From positions 44,142 to 108,141 of the forward strand of contig NZ_JANXMI010000001.1 of the NCBI RefSeq assembly GCF_025354735.1: 64,000 nt of DNA. The letters run 5' to 3'. This stretch comes from Rugamonas sp. (GTDB lineage Bacteria > Pseudomonadota > Gammaproteobacteria > Burkholderiales > Burkholderiaceae_D). Below, in pieces: positions 37,873 to 47,934 of this stretch (position 1 is the first letter of the stretch; the number at the start of each line of letters is the position of its first letter). Made by a program: the position numbers and the translations under genes. The notes under the pieces are model-generated. The model was not told the origin of the DNA. It was given only the letters and a program-made list of their open reading frames with translations, and searched no databases.

Positions 37873-40800
37873 ATGAAACGACTTTTTTCCTGGCTGCTCA
37901 AGCGCTGGGTGCTGTCCCTGCTCGGCGTGTTGCTGTTGTCCCTGCTGGTCTGGTTCGAGGGGCCGCTGTTCGCCTACAACGGCAGGGAGCCGTTCGCCTC
38001 GACCAGCGTGCGCTGGTTCTTCATCCTGCTGTTTTTGGCGATCTGGGCCGGCTACTTTCTGTGGCAGGCCATCGCCGCCCGGCTCGCCAACCGGCGCCTG
38101 ATGGCCAGCCTGGCGCCGCCCGAGGACGGCGCGGCCAAGGTCGCGCCGCAGCGCCAGGAAGCCTTGCAGGAGCAAGCCTTGCTGGCCAAGCGCATGCAGC
38201 AGGCCATGGACGTGTTGCGCAAGGCCGCACCCGGCAAGAAACAGTGGAACGGCCAATATCTGTACCAGCTGCCGTGGTATATGTTCGTGGGCGCGCCGGG
38301 CAGCGGCAAGACCACCACGCTGCTCCATTCCGGCCTGAAATTCCCGTTGGCCGACACGCTGGGGCCGGGCGCCATCGGCGGCGTCGGCGGCACCCGTCAT
38401 TGCGACTGGTGGTTCACCGACGAGGCCGTGCTGCTCGACACGGCGGGCCGCTACACCACCCAGGACAGCCACGCCGAAGTCGACCAGGCCGGCTGGAACG
38501 GCTTTCTCGGCCTGCTGAAAAAACACCGGCCGCGGCGGCCGATCAACGGCGTCATCGTCGCCCTTAGCGTGGCCGACCTGTTGCAGCAGGGCGCGGCCGG
38601 ACGGCAGGCGCAGGCGCTGGCGATCCGCGCCCGCATCAAGGAATTGCACGAACGCCTGGGCAGCAGTTTCCCGATCTACGTGACGGTCACCAAATGCGAT
38701 TTGCTGGCCGGCTTCGTCGAGTTTTTCGACGGCCTGGGCCGCGAGGAGCGGGCCCAGGTCTGGGGCATGACCTTTCCGGCCGGCGCCGGCGGCCAGGCTG
38801 GCGTGGCGCTGGCGAGTTTTCCGCAGCGTTTCCAGGCCCTGGAGCGGCAGTTGCAGGTGCGCGTGCTCGAACGCATGCAACAGGAGCGCGACCTGCAACG
38901 GCGCGCCTTGCTGTACCGCTTCCCGCAGCAGTTCGCGGCCATCGGCGAGGTGCTGGGCGGCTTCCTCAACGAAGTGTTCCAGGCCACCCGCTTTGAAGAA
39001 ACGGCGCTGCTGCGCGGCGTGTACTTCACCAGCGGCACGCAGGAGGGCAGCCCGATCGACCGCGTCATGGCCTCGCTGGCCGCCGCCTTCGGACTGGACC
39101 GCAAGGTGCTGGCGCCGAACGCCGCCAGCGGCCGCAGTTATTTCATCACCACGCTGCTGCGCGAGCTGATGTTCAAGGAAGCCGAACTGGCCGGCACCGA
39201 CCGCCGCTACGAGCGCCGCCGCCAGCATCTGCGCTGGCTGGCCGGTGGCGTCGCCGGCCTGTTGCTGGTGTTGACGGCCGCCGGCCTGGCCGTCAGCGAC
39301 ATGCGCAACAGTCGCTACGTGGCCGAGGTGACGGCGCGCAGCGCCCAGCTCGACCAGCTGGCCCAGGCCACGCCGTCGCAGGGCAGCGTGGTGGCGCTGC
39401 TGCCGTTGCTGAACGCGGCGCGCGCGCTGCCCGGCGGTTACGCCGAGCGCGACAACGGCGTCCCGCTGCTCAATCGTTTCGGCTTGAACCAGGCCGATAA
39501 ACTGGGCGCCGGCGGCCAGATCCTGTACCGCCGCCTGTTGCGCACCACGCTCATGCCGCGCCTGGCCGGCCGGCTGGAAGACGTGCTGCGGCGCGGCGAC
39601 GCCAACAACCAGGAATTGCTGTACGAAACGCTGCGCGTGTATCTGATGCTGGGCCAGCCCAAGCATCTGGACCCCGACTCCGTGCAAGCGTGGCTGAACT
39701 TCGACTGGCGCCGCAACCTGCCCGACGCCAGCGCCGACCAGCGCGACCAGTTGGCGGCCCACGTGGCGGCCCTGTTCGACGCCGGCGACGACAGCGCCGA
39801 GCCGCCCGCGCTGGACGCGACCCTGATCGCGCAGACGCGGCTGACGCTGGCCATGATGCCGCTGCCGCAGCGCGTCTACAACCGCCTCAAGCGCCAGGTG
39901 GCGCAGGCGCGGCTGCCCGAGTTCAGCGTCAACCGCGCGGTCGGACGCGACGTCTCGCTGCTGCTGGCGCGCGGCAGCGGCGAACCGCTCACGCGCGGCG
40001 TGCCCGGCGTCTACAGCGTGGCCGGCTACCGCGAACTGCTCAAGCAGCTGCCGCAGGCCATGCTCGACATCGCCCAGGACAGCTGGGTGCTGGACCGGCG
40101 CGAGTCGGAGGGCGCGGTGGCTGCCGTCACCGGCGACCAGCTGCGCGCGGCCGTGCTGCAACTGTATTACGCCGACTACATCAAACAGTGGGACGGCTTG
40201 CTGGCCGACGTGCGCATCGTGCCGTTTTCCAGCCTGGACCAGGGCGCCCGCGTGACCAACGCGCTGGCCGCGGCCGACTCGCCGCTGCGCAGCTTCCTGC
40301 AGGCGGCGGCCAAGGAAACCACGCTCGACGGCGCCGGCGCCAAGCCGGCCGTGGCGGCGCTGGACGAGGCGGTGCGCGGCAAGCTGGCGGCGGCGCGCCG
40401 CAAGCTCGAATCGGCGCTCGGCTCGGGCGACGACGCGGCGCCGCCGGAAGCGAAGGCGGCCAACCCGGTCGACCAGCATTTCGACGCGCTGCACAAGCTG
40501 GTGGGCGCGCCCGGCGCGGCCGGTCCGGCGCCGCTGGACGCGCAACTGGCCCTGCTCAAGGACGCCTCGCAGTACTTCGACGCCGCCGACGGCGCGCGCC
40601 GCGCCGGCACGCCGCCGCCGGCGGCCGAGGTGATGCAGCGTGTCAAGCGCGAAGCGGACGGCAAGCCGGCGCCGCTGGGCGCGATGCTGAAAAAATATCG
40701 ACAGCGCCGGCGCCGGCCTGACCCTGGGCAGCGAGCGGGCGCGGCTGCAAGCGCTGTGGAGCGCGGCCGGCGCGCCGTTCTGCCAGGACGCCATCGCCGG

Positions 40801-41437
40801 CCGCTATCCGCTGGTGCGCGGCGCGGCCAAGGAAGTCACGCCCGACGACTTCGGCAAATTCTTCGGACCGGGCGGCGTCATGGACGACTTCTTCGCCAAG
40901 AACCTGGCGGCCCAGGTCGACATGGGCGCGGCCCAGTGGAAGTGGCGCGACGGCGGCGCCGGCGCCACCGGCGTGCCGCAGGAAGTGCTGAACCAGTTCC
41001 AGCGCGCGGCCCGCCTGCGCGACATGTTCTTCGCCGCCGGCGGCCGCCAGCCCGCGCTGCGTTTCGAGCTCTCGCCGCTGAGCGCCGACGCCGCCCTGAC
41101 CAAGGTCGGCTTCGACATCGACGGCCAGGCCGTGGCGTACGCGGCCGGCGTGGCGTCGCGCCCGGTGCAGATCGTGCTGCCGAGCGGCAAGGGCGGCGGC
41201 CAGGTCCACCTGGAAGCGACGCCGGCCCTGCGCGCCGACCTGCGCACGGACGGTCCGTGGGCCTGGTTCCGCATGCTCGACAAGGGCGTGCTGGAGCCGA
41301 CCGGGCAGGGCGAGCGTTACAAGCTGAGCTACGATCTCGATGGCCACAAGGCCGTCTACCAGCTCACCGCCAGCAGCGTCGTCAACCCGTTCCGGCGCGA
41401 CGCGCTGGAACAGTTCCGCTGCCCGGCCGGGTGGTAG
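37873..41437 (+). CDS. tssM: T6SS inner-membrane protein TssM, frameshifted at an A6 run
   Basis: Two transmembrane helices (~12-29 and 48-68), a GTPase-like domain with Walker A GAPGSGKTT near residue 140, a third helix near 455-475 and the large periplasmic domain are read in frame from 37873. At AAAAAA (40690-40695) the frame is lost; removing one A restores LKNIDSAGAGLTLGSERARL and the frame continues to the normal C-terminus (EQFRCPAGW) at 41437. The full product would be about 1187 residues. Sequencing error, true mutation or transcriptional slippage are possible. Confidence 0.88.
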
Positions 41438-41442
41438 CTGTG

Positions 41443-42147
41443 ATGGACATCATGGACGATGACGCGTTCGACCCGCGCCCCGGCTTTTTCGGCAAAGTCA
41501 CCAGCCATGGCGATTTCGTCGGCCGCCGGCTGGCGCCGGCCTTTCAGCAGGCCTGGGATGGCTGGCTGCAAGGCGGACTGCAACTGAGCAAGACGGCGCT
41601 GGGGCCGGCCTGGCTGGCCACGTATTTGAGCAGCCCGATCTGGCGTTTCGCGCTGGCGCCCGGCGTGTGCGGCGAGCGGGGCTGGGCCGGCCTGCTGATG
41701 CCCAGCGTCGACCGGGTGGGGCGGCATTTTCCGCTGACGCTGGCGTGTGCGCTGCCCCCGTCGATGCCGCTGCTGGACTGCATGACATCGCACGAAACGT
41801 GGTACGGGCGGCTGGAAGCGCTGGCGCTGTCGTCGCTGGGCGAGCAATTTTCGCTGGACGATTTCGACGCCGCCCTGAGCGCCGCCGCGCAGCCGGACGG
41901 CGCGGTGGTGGCGCCGGCCGGGCCGATCATCGCGCTCGACGCCACACGCTCGTTGGCCGACGCCGACGGCGCCGGATTGATGCGCGCCATCGCCGGCGCC
42001 GCGCTGGCCGGCCAGTGTCTGTGGTGGACCGACGGCTCGCCGCAGGTGGCGCCGTGCATATTGATTAGCCGCGGCCTGCCGCCGCCGGCCGCGTTCGCCG
42101 CGCTGCTCGACGGCGACTGGCGCGGCCACGGCTGGCCCGGCGCCTGA
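41443..42147 (+). CDS. tagF: T6SS-associated protein TagF
   Basis: 234 residues, matching the ImpM/TagF family: PGFFGKVTSHGDFVGRRLAPAFQQAWDGWLQGGLQ, SPIWRFALAPGVCGERGWAGLLMPSVDRVGRHFPLTLA. In Pseudomonas TagF represses T6SS post-translationally, independently of or together with PppA. The start lies five bases after the tssM stop. Last gene of the rightward operon; the PP2C gene converges on it after ~109 bases. Confidence 0.92.
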   Translation: MDIMDDDAFDPRPGFFGKVTSHGDFVGRRLAPAFQQAWDGWLQGGLQLSKTALGPAWLATYLSSPIWRFALAPGVCGERGWAGLLMPSVDRVGRHFPLTLACALPPSMPLLDCMTSHETWYGRLEALALSSLGEQFSLDDFDAALSAAAQPDGAVVAPAGPIIALDATRSLADADGAGLMRAIAGAALAGQCLWWTDGSPQVAPCILISRGLPPPAAFAALLDGDWRGHGWPGA

Positions 42148-42256
42148 AGCGGTCGCGCCGCAAACCGGCGCAAACGACGAGCATAGGACCCCGGTTAGCG
42201 CCAACATCACCGCCGCCGTATAACATCGCCATGTTGCGCGCCGCCGGGCCCGCGCG

Positions 42257-43102
42257 TCAGCCGCCCTGAAGCGTCTGAAACGGATCGCACCAGGTCAGCA
42301 GCACCGTAATATTATCGCGGCCGCCGTACTGCTTGGCCAGCGCGATCAGTCGCGCGCAGGCGGCGTCGAGCGTCGCGGCCGTGGCGCCGGCCAGCACCTG
42401 CTCGATTTCCCCGTGCGGCACCGCGCCGTGCAAGCCGTCGCTGCACAGCATCAGCACATCGCCCGGCAGCGGCAGTTGCGAGCGCACCTCCGGCGTGATG
42501 TGCGGCGACGGCCCGACCGCCTGCAACAGCAAATTGCGGGCCGGCAAGTGGTCGATGACGCCCGCTTCCAGCGCCTGCTGATACAGGGTCTGGTCGCGCG
42601 TGAGCTGTTCCAGCCGGCCGTCGCGCTGGCGGTACAAACGGCTGTCGCCCACATTGAACAACACCAGCGCCGCGTCGCCGGGCGGATGCCAGAAGCCGCA
42701 CAGCGTGGTGCCCATGCCGCCGCCCTCGGGACAGTTGCGCGCCAGGTTTTGCGCATACAGGCCGTGGTTGGCGAAGTCGATGGCATCGTACAACAGGCCG
42801 ACGGCGCGCATGGTCGGGTCCGACCAGGTGGCGTCGGCGTCGTCGCTGCCGTGCTGGCGCATGGCCGCGTCGGCGTGCCGGTGCAGATAGTCGCACAAGG
42901 CTTGCAAGGCGCCGGCGCTGGCCACCTCGCCGGCGGCGTGGCCGCCCATGCCGTCGGCCACCATGGCCAGGCCCAGCGACTCGTCGATGAGGAAGTTGTC
43001 TTCATTGCTGTCGCGCACCGGGCCGACGTCGGTGGCGCCCAGCGCCACGCCCAGCGACAGGCGGTGCGGCCGGCCGCCCGACAGCGGCGTCCAGGCGCTC
43101 AT
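42257..43102 (-). CDS. pppA: PP2C-type Ser/Thr phosphatase PppA
   Basis: 281 residues. All PPM motifs are present: VGPVRDSNEDNFLID, MVADGMGGHAAGEVAS, VLFNVGDSRLYRQRDGRLEQLTRDQT, LMLCSDGLHGAV and YGGRDNITVLL, with the metal-binding aspartates. PppA reverses PpkA phosphorylation of TagH. The preceding ppkA gene ends 22 bases upstream, so kinase and phosphatase are co-transcribed. Confidence 0.93.
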   Translation of the reverse strand: MSAWTPLSGGRPHRLSLGVALGATDVGPVRDSNEDNFLIDESLGLAMVADGMGGHAAGEVASAGALQALCDYLHRHADAAMRQHGSDDADATWSDPTMRAVGLLYDAIDFANHGLYAQNLARNCPEGGGMGTTLCGFWHPPGDAALVLFNVGDSRLYRQRDGRLEQLTRDQTLYQQALEAGVIDHLPARNLLLQAVGPSPHITPEVRSQLPLPGDVLMLCSDGLHGAVPHGEIEQVLAGATAATLDAACARLIALAKQYGGRDNITVLLTWCDPFQTLQGG

Positions 43103-43124
43103 CGGGCGCTCGCGGCGGCGCGCA

Positions 43125-44624
43125 TCAGGCCACCCCGTTTTCGCTGAGGAAGCGGGCCCGCTCCGGCAGCACGTCGATATGCTCGGCCACCAGGCGCAGG
43201 AAATCGTTCCTGTCGTTGGTCTGGCGCGCCGCGCGTTTCGCCACCACCTTGGCGATGGGGCCGATGAAGACGGTCAGCTTCTGGACGGTGCTGTCGATAA
43301 ACGCATCGTCGTAGGCGACCGGGGCGCGGACCGCCGAGCGGCCGGCCTGGCCGCCCACGCCGGTCCCGGTCCCGGTTCCGGTTCCGGTGCGCATGCCGAG
43401 GCCGGTGGCGCCGCTGCCCAGCGCGGTGCGGGTGCTGGCGGCACCGCTGCCGGTGCCGCTGGCGGCCAGCTTTTTCTTGAGCAGCGCGACGCTGGCCTGG
43501 AATTCCAGCCGGCCGACGTCGGACGGGATGTGCGGCAGCAGCAGGTCGCACAAATCGTCGATGCCGTCGGCCTGCGCCGCCACTTTCTTGAGCAGGAACT
43601 TGGCCATCGGGCCGATCTGGCGCGACAGGATGGTGTCGAGTTCCGGGAACGCTTCGAGCTTCCACGGCGTCATGGTGTTGCTGCCGGTGCCGGTGCCGAG
43701 GCCGGCGCCGGTGGCCGGGCCGGCCTGCGGCGCCGGGTTGAAGCGCAGCCCGGCCGCCATCACGGTGCGGTCGGCGTCGCCCATGGCGGTGGCGTCGGGG
43801 TCGGCGCCGTCGGGCTGGCCGGCCTGGTTCAACGCGTCGAGGAAGGCGCGGGCCGACGCGTAGCGCTCGGCCGGCGCCTTGGCCAGGGCGCGCTCCAGAA
43901 TGCGGTCGTAGCCGGTGCCCAGCGCGGGCAGCACGCGCGACGGCGGCGCCGGCATTTCGTTGAGGATTTGCTGCATGACGATGGAGGGCGAGCCGACGAA
44001 GGGCCGCACGCCGGTCAGCATCTGGTACAGCAGGATGCCGGCCGAGAACACGTCGGAGCGGCCGTCGACGGTCTCGCCGCGGAACTGCTCGGGCGACATA
44101 TAGCTCGGCGTGCCTATCATGGAGCCGGTCTGAGTCAGCGTCGACGATTCGATGCGGGCGATGCCGAAGTCGCTCACCTTGACCTGGGCCGCCGACGTGA
44201 TGAGCAGGTTGGCCGGCTTGATATCGCGGTGGACCACGCCGCGCGAGTGGGCGTATTCGAGCGCCAGCAACAGGTCGCCCATCCAGGCGTTGATGCGGGG
44301 CAGGGCGGTCGGCTGGTCGGGCACCATCAGCGTGTTGAGCGCGGTGCCGTCGACGAATTCCATGGCGATGTAGGCCGATTCGCTGTCCTCGCCATAGTCG
44401 TACACCATGACGATGTTGGGGTGTTGCAGCCGGCCGGCGGCCTGGGCCTCGTTCTTGAAGCGGCTGATGAGGTCGGCCTGCTGGGCGTCGCTGAACAGCT
44501 CCTTGCGGATGGTCTTGAGCGCCACCACGCGCTCGATGTGCGGATCGAAGGCCTTGTAGACGACGCCCATGGCACCCTTGCCGAGGATGCTGTCGATACG
44601 GTATTTGCCCAGGTGTTCAAGCAT
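43125..44624 (-). CDS. ppkA: Ser/Thr protein kinase PpkA-like with duplicated C-terminal module
   Basis: 499 residues. Kinase domain (~1-265): LGKGAMGVVYKAFD, HRDIKPANLLI, DFGIARIE, GTPSYMSPEQF. No transmembrane helix, unlike Pseudomonas PpkA. After the kinase come two copies of a ~55-residue helical module (ILSRQIGPMAKFLLKKVAAQADGIDDL... and LTVFIGPIAKVVAKRAARQTNDRNDF...) separated by a Gly/Thr repeat linker. The kinase part resembles the other kinase at 12956-14038. Substrate by analogy: TagH. Confidence 0.88.
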   Translation of the reverse strand: MLEHLGKYRIDSILGKGAMGVVYKAFDPHIERVVALKTIRKELFSDAQQADLISRFKNEAQAAGRLQHPNIVMVYDYGEDSESAYIAMEFVDGTALNTLMVPDQPTALPRINAWMGDLLLALEYAHSRGVVHRDIKPANLLITSAAQVKVSDFGIARIESSTLTQTGSMIGTPSYMSPEQFRGETVDGRSDVFSAGILLYQMLTGVRPFVGSPSIVMQQILNEMPAPPSRVLPALGTGYDRILERALAKAPAERYASARAFLDALNQAGQPDGADPDATAMGDADRTVMAAGLRFNPAPQAGPATGAGLGTGTGSNTMTPWKLEAFPELDTILSRQIGPMAKFLLKKVAAQADGIDDLCDLLLPHIPSDVGRLEFQASVALLKKKLAASGTGSGAASTRTALGSGATGLGMRTGTGTGTGTGVGGQAGRSAVRAPVAYDDAFIDSTVQKLTVFIGPIAKVVAKRAARQTNDRNDFLRLVAEHIDVLPERARFLSENGVA

Positions 44625-44638
44625 GAAATCGGTCCGCC

Positions 44639-45517
44639 TTATTCGTCGAGCATTTTCATCGCGCTCGCCAGGCTGGTGCGCATGCGGCCGAAGGAGCGCG
44701 CCAGCACCGACAATTCGTCATTGCCCTTGACGTCGAGTTCCTCGGCGTTGAATTCGCCCAGGCTGACCTGGTCGGCCAGGCGCGACATCTGCGTGATGCG
44801 GCGCGTGACGAACATGTGGACCATGACGTTGAGGGCGATGAACAGGAACACGAAGATGCCCAGCATCGACAGCATATACGTGCGCAGCATCACATTGGCC
44901 CGTTGCAGCGGCACGTCCATCGGCACCGACACCACCTGGGCGCCGATCACTTCCATATGCTTCCAGCCGAAGCCGTTGTTGCGGCCGTAGATGTCGATCA
45001 TGGTCTTGGGCGCGTTGTCGGGCACGCTGTGGCAGCGCAAACAGGCCGCGTTGGTGATTTGCAGCGGCCGCGCCACGTACAGCGCCGGGCCGATCGAGGT
45101 GGCGCGCTCGCCCACCAGCTCCTTGAGCGTGGGCTTGGCGCGCAGGGTGTTGACCAGGTCGGCCTCCCAGTCCGAGGCGCGGTCGCGCAGATTGGTCGGG
45201 TTCAGCGTCGCTTCCTTGTAGCTGAAGTCGGGATAGGATTTGAGCAGCTGGTTCAGGTGCTCGGTGGCGGCGTACGAGGGGATCGACTGCGGCAGGAATT
45301 CATATTTGAGGTGGGTTTCGAGCAGCGGCAAGATCTGGCTCGACGTGTAGCTGCGCGCGGCGAGGGCGGCCTGCATCAGCACGCGCGCGCTTTGCAGCGT
45401 CTCCTCGCGTGCGTTTTGCTGCAACAGATAATTGGTGACGGCGCTGGCGGCGACAAAGCCGAGCCCGAAAATGGTCAGGAAGACGATATTGAATTTCGCG
45501 GCGAGCGACAGTTTCAT
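44639..45517 (-). CDS. DUF3365/Tll0287-like haem sensor with HAMP domain
   Basis: 292 residues. Transmembrane helix at ~8-30 (NIVFLTIFGLGFVAASAVTNYLL), periplasmic domain ~31-205 with a CxxCH c-type haem motif (ACLRCHSVPDN), second helix (MLRTYMLSMLGIFVFLFIALNVMVHM), then HAMP (VTRRITQMSRLADQVSLGEFNAEEL) and a short tail. Such proteins are thought to sense redox or ligands. It ends 14 bases before ppkA, so it may be the membrane input for this soluble kinase (inference). Confidence 0.82.
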   Translation of the reverse strand: MKLSLAAKFNIVFLTIFGLGFVAASAVTNYLLQQNAREETLQSARVLMQAALAARSYTSSQILPLLETHLKYEFLPQSIPSYAATEHLNQLLKSYPDFSYKEATLNPTNLRDRASDWEADLVNTLRAKPTLKELVGERATSIGPALYVARPLQITNAACLRCHSVPDNAPKTMIDIYGRNNGFGWKHMEVIGAQVVSVPMDVPLQRANVMLRTYMLSMLGIFVFLFIALNVMVHMFVTRRITQMSRLADQVSLGEFNAEELDVKGNDELSVLARSFGRMRTSLASAMKMLDE

Positions 45518-45577
45518 GACGGGCCTTGGGGCGGAAGTGGATGGGAGCGGGGACAGGCTCAGCGGGCTATTTACAGG

Positions 45578-46357
45578 CTATTGATGCGCGACCGACGGCG
45601 GCGCCGGTTTTTTGGGCGGCGGCGGATAGAATCGGCGTTGCAACGTTTGGCGCAGCGCCGGCGCGTCGGCCAGCCACGGCGTGACCTGGCTGAACGTGGC
45701 GGCGGCGTCGAGCTTGGGCGCCACCGCCACGCCTTTGCTGTTGACCGATACCAGGGTATCGAGGAAGGTAGGTGGCATGCCGCCCAGGAAATCGCGGGGC
45801 GCGCGCGGCAGTAATTTCAGCAGCTCGGCCGCGTTGCGCACGGCATATTGCTCGCGCAGGACCTTGACGGCGCGCGCCGTTTTCCCCGCCTCGGCATCGC
45901 TGACGAGCAGCTCGCCATTTTCGACAAACAGTTCGGTTTTCCGGGCCGCGTGGCGCACCGTCACCGAACCGCCGGCCACGGCGAAGGCGAGGGCGCCGCT
46001 GGCGATCCGGGGCGCGTTGTCGGCGTTCGTGCCGGCGGCCTGAACTTTCAGCCAGCCGTCCAGCAGCTGCACTTCCGGCGCGCCGGCGCCCAGCTTGAAA
46101 TACACGCGGGTGGCGGGGCCCAGGGCCAGCGTGGCGATGCCGGCGATGTCGATTTGCACGCCGCCGTCGCCGGTTTCGAGCAGGTCGCCGCTTTGCAGAC
46201 GGGCGCCGCGCACCGCGCTATAGAAATTGGTGCCGCGCAGCAGGCGTACCGGCTGTGCCGCGTCGGAGAGTGTGGTCTCGGCCCGGGCCGGCAGTACGGT
46301 GTGCAGCAGGGCCATCGTCAACAGCAGATAGGAAAGGTGGTACACGTTTCTGCTCAC
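45578..46357 (-). CDS. FecR-like periplasmic protein
   Basis: 259 residues from a GTG (VSRNVYHLSYLL) that provides a signal peptide ending LPARAET; the frame is open further upstream but without a signal. The body has a FecR/PqaA fold pattern: RGTNFYSAVRGARLQSGDLLETGDGGVQIDIAGIATLALGPATRVYF, then VFVENGELLVSDAEAG-like repeats. The tail is Pro-rich (PPPPKKPAPP). No sigma factor is adjacent, so it is probably not an iron-signalling FecR. It leads the sensor-kinase-phosphatase operon. Confidence 0.7.
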   Translation of the reverse strand: MSRNVYHLSYLLLTMALLHTVLPARAETTLSDAAQPVRLLRGTNFYSAVRGARLQSGDLLETGDGGVQIDIAGIATLALGPATRVYFKLGAGAPEVQLLDGWLKVQAAGTNADNAPRIASGALAFAVAGGSVTVRHAARKTELFVENGELLVSDAEAGKTARAVKVLREQYAVRNAAELLKLLPRAPRDFLGGMPPTFLDTLVSVNSKGVAVAPKLDAAATFSQVTPWLADAPALRQTLQRRFYPPPPKKPAPPSVAHQ

Positions 46358-46663
46358 TGGTAGGACCTTCGATTGTGCGTTCGGCGTGGCCTCGCGCCGG
46401 GGGCGGCGTTCCTGTCGGCGATTCAAGGCGTAATTGTACCGCAGGCAACCCCGGCGGAAGTTGCAATTTTTGCAGATGATTAGGAATTAATTAATGTTTG
46501 CCCGGTAGCGATAACGTTGATTTTGATCCGGGCAACGCGGTGGCATGTTTTCTTTAAAGAAAGGATTTCTTGACCTCGATATCAATAAGAAGTATTATTG
46601 GTACATGTTTTGTGATCCAGCCGATTACATATCTGTCATTTAATCTTTTCGTAGGAGAATAAA
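46358..46663. promoter_or_regulatory. Divergent promoter region between FecR-like gene and alternative oxidase
   Basis: 306 AT-rich bases. An inverted repeat TTGCCCGG (46498-46505) and CCGGGCAA (46528-46535) lies in the middle. For the oxidase, TTGACC (46570-46575) and TATTAT (46593-46598) form a good sigma-70 promoter with a 17-base spacer, overlapped by an NsrR-like palindrome. AGGAGAATAAA precedes the oxidase ATG. Confidence 0.6.
46587..46609 (+). promoter_or_regulatory. NsrR-like 9-5-9 palindrome at the alternative oxidase promoter
   Basis: Half-sites AAGAAGTAT and GTACATGTT around TATTG match 8/9 and 7/9 of the AAGATGYAT-type NsrR consensus, and cover the TATTAT -10 box. Repression by the NO sensor NsrR is known for alternative oxidase in Vibrio; here it is inferred. 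No nsrR gene is in the window. Confidence 0.5.
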
Positions 46664-47335
46664 ATGCACGCCTCTAACAACCACAGCAACAACGCCACCG
46701 TCGCCGCCAGCTCGCTGGACGATCATCGCACCGCCCGCAACATGTCCGACCGCGTCGCGCTCGGCATCACGCTGACGCTGCGCTTCTTTGCCGACACCTT
46801 CTTTGCCAAGCGCTACGGCAATCGCGCCATCGTGCTTGAAACGGTCGCCGCCGTGCCGGGGATGGTCGGTGGCATGCTGGTCCATTTGCGCTGCCTGCGC
46901 TGGATGGTGCCCGACCACGGCTGGATCCGCACCCTGCTCGACGAAGCTGAAAATGAACGGATGCACCTGATGACCTTCGTCCAGATCGCACAGCCGAATT
47001 GGTTCGAGCGCTTCGTCGTCTTGTCGGTGCAAGCGATATTTTTCGTCACCTTCTTCATGCTGTACCTGCTGTCGCCGCGTACCGCGCACCGCTTGGTCGG
47101 CTATTTCGAGGAGCAGGCGGTCATCAGTTACACCCTCTACCTGACGGAAATCGATGACGGCCGGGTTGAAAACATCGCCGCGCCGGATATCGCCATCGCC
47201 TACTGGAACCTCGCTGCCGATGCGCGCCTGCGTGAAGTGGTCATCGCCGTGCGTAACGATGAAATGGGTCACCGCGACGTCAATCATGAGTTCGCCGATA
47301 TTTTGACGGCGGGTCCAGTCGCTCAGGAAGTCTGA
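46664..47335 (+). CDS. aox: Alternative oxidase (cyanide-insensitive ubiquinol oxidase)
   Basis: 223 residues. Diiron ligand motifs are all recognisable: VLETVAAVPGMVGGMLVHL, DEAENERMHLMTF, YFEEQAV and RNDEMGHRDVNH. The plant dimerising cysteine region is missing, as usual in bacterial forms. It oxidises ubiquinol to reduce O2 to water and is resistant to NO, cyanide and sulfide. That fits the neighbouring sulfide-oxidation and NO-detoxification genes. Confidence 0.93.
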   Translation: MHASNNHSNNATVAASSLDDHRTARNMSDRVALGITLTLRFFADTFFAKRYGNRAIVLETVAAVPGMVGGMLVHLRCLRWMVPDHGWIRTLLDEAENERMHLMTFVQIAQPNWFERFVVLSVQAIFFVTFFMLYLLSPRTAHRLVGYFEEQAVISYTLYLTEIDDGRVENIAAPDIAIAYWNLAADARLREVVIAVRNDEMGHRDVNHEFADILTAGPVAQEV

Positions 47336-47350
47336 GCGGGAGTACGGTAC

Positions 47351-47394
47351 GCCGCCGTCCTTGAGCGCATTAACCCGCGCTCAAGGACGGCGGC
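47351..47394. terminator. Long hairpin between convergent aox and H-NS-like genes
   Basis: A perfect 17-base stem (GCCGCCGTCCTTGAGCG against its complement) with a 10-base loop lies between the stops at 47335 and 47417. No T-tract is present on either strand, so it may terminate inefficiently or protect 3' ends in both directions. Confidence 0.6.
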
Positions 47395-47416
47395 GGCAAA
47401 CAGGTTTATTCACCTG

Positions 47417-47710
47417 TTATTTAACCAGATAATCAGCCTTGTCTTTACCCTGCAACCACAATGGAGCGCGCCCACGGCCGGTCCAGGTTGCACCGGTTTC
47501 TGAATTCTTATATTTTACGGCGACGGACGCTTTCGTTTTGGCAGCCTTACCTTTAGCCCCCGACGTTTGCAGATCCGATACCGTCAATCCATACTGTTGC
47601 ATGATTGCGTGTATCTGCGTCTTGGCTTCCGCTATCTCATTCTGCCTCGCCGTCTCGGCAAGCGCCTTCAGCTTTGCGATTTCTTCGGCGTATTTTGCAT
47701 ACGTGCTCAT
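47417..47710 (-). CDS. H-NS-family DNA-binding protein
   Basis: 97 residues. An N-terminal coiled coil ([31 protein letters not shown]) is followed by a linker and the C-terminal H-NS motif [22 protein letters not shown]. This matches short betaproteobacterial H-NS-like nucleoid proteins, which silence AT-rich DNA. Independent single gene. Confidence 0.93.
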   Translation of the reverse strand: MSTYAKYAEEIAKLKALAETARQNEIAEAKTQIHAIMQQYGLTVSDLQTSGAKGKAAKTKASVAVKYKNSETGATWTGRGRAPLWLQGKDKADYLVK

Positions 47711-47934
47711 ATCGGCTCCTGAAAAGATAAATGATGGAGTAACTGTAGCACGCTCGATCTCAAAAATCCAATCCCATATTTTTACAGGGCTGTGAAACCG
47801 GCGGCCGAAATATGGCGATGAATTTCTCGTAAAAACATCTGAGTTTCATATATTCCGGCGTGGGTGACTCAAGTTACATACTTCCATCCCGCGCCAGTTC
47901 ATCATCTACGTTTTTACTAAACGTGGAGTAGCAA

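Noticed and set aside
40690..40695. Programmed -1 ribosomal frameshift in tssM
   Set aside because: The downstream frame requires +1 (loss of one A), not the -1 shift produced by A-rich slippery sites; error, mutation or transcript slippage is more likely.
45578..46426. Longer start for the FecR-like protein
   Set aside because: The additional 23 residues are Arg-rich and would mask the signal peptide; the GTG at 46357 gives a normal export signal.
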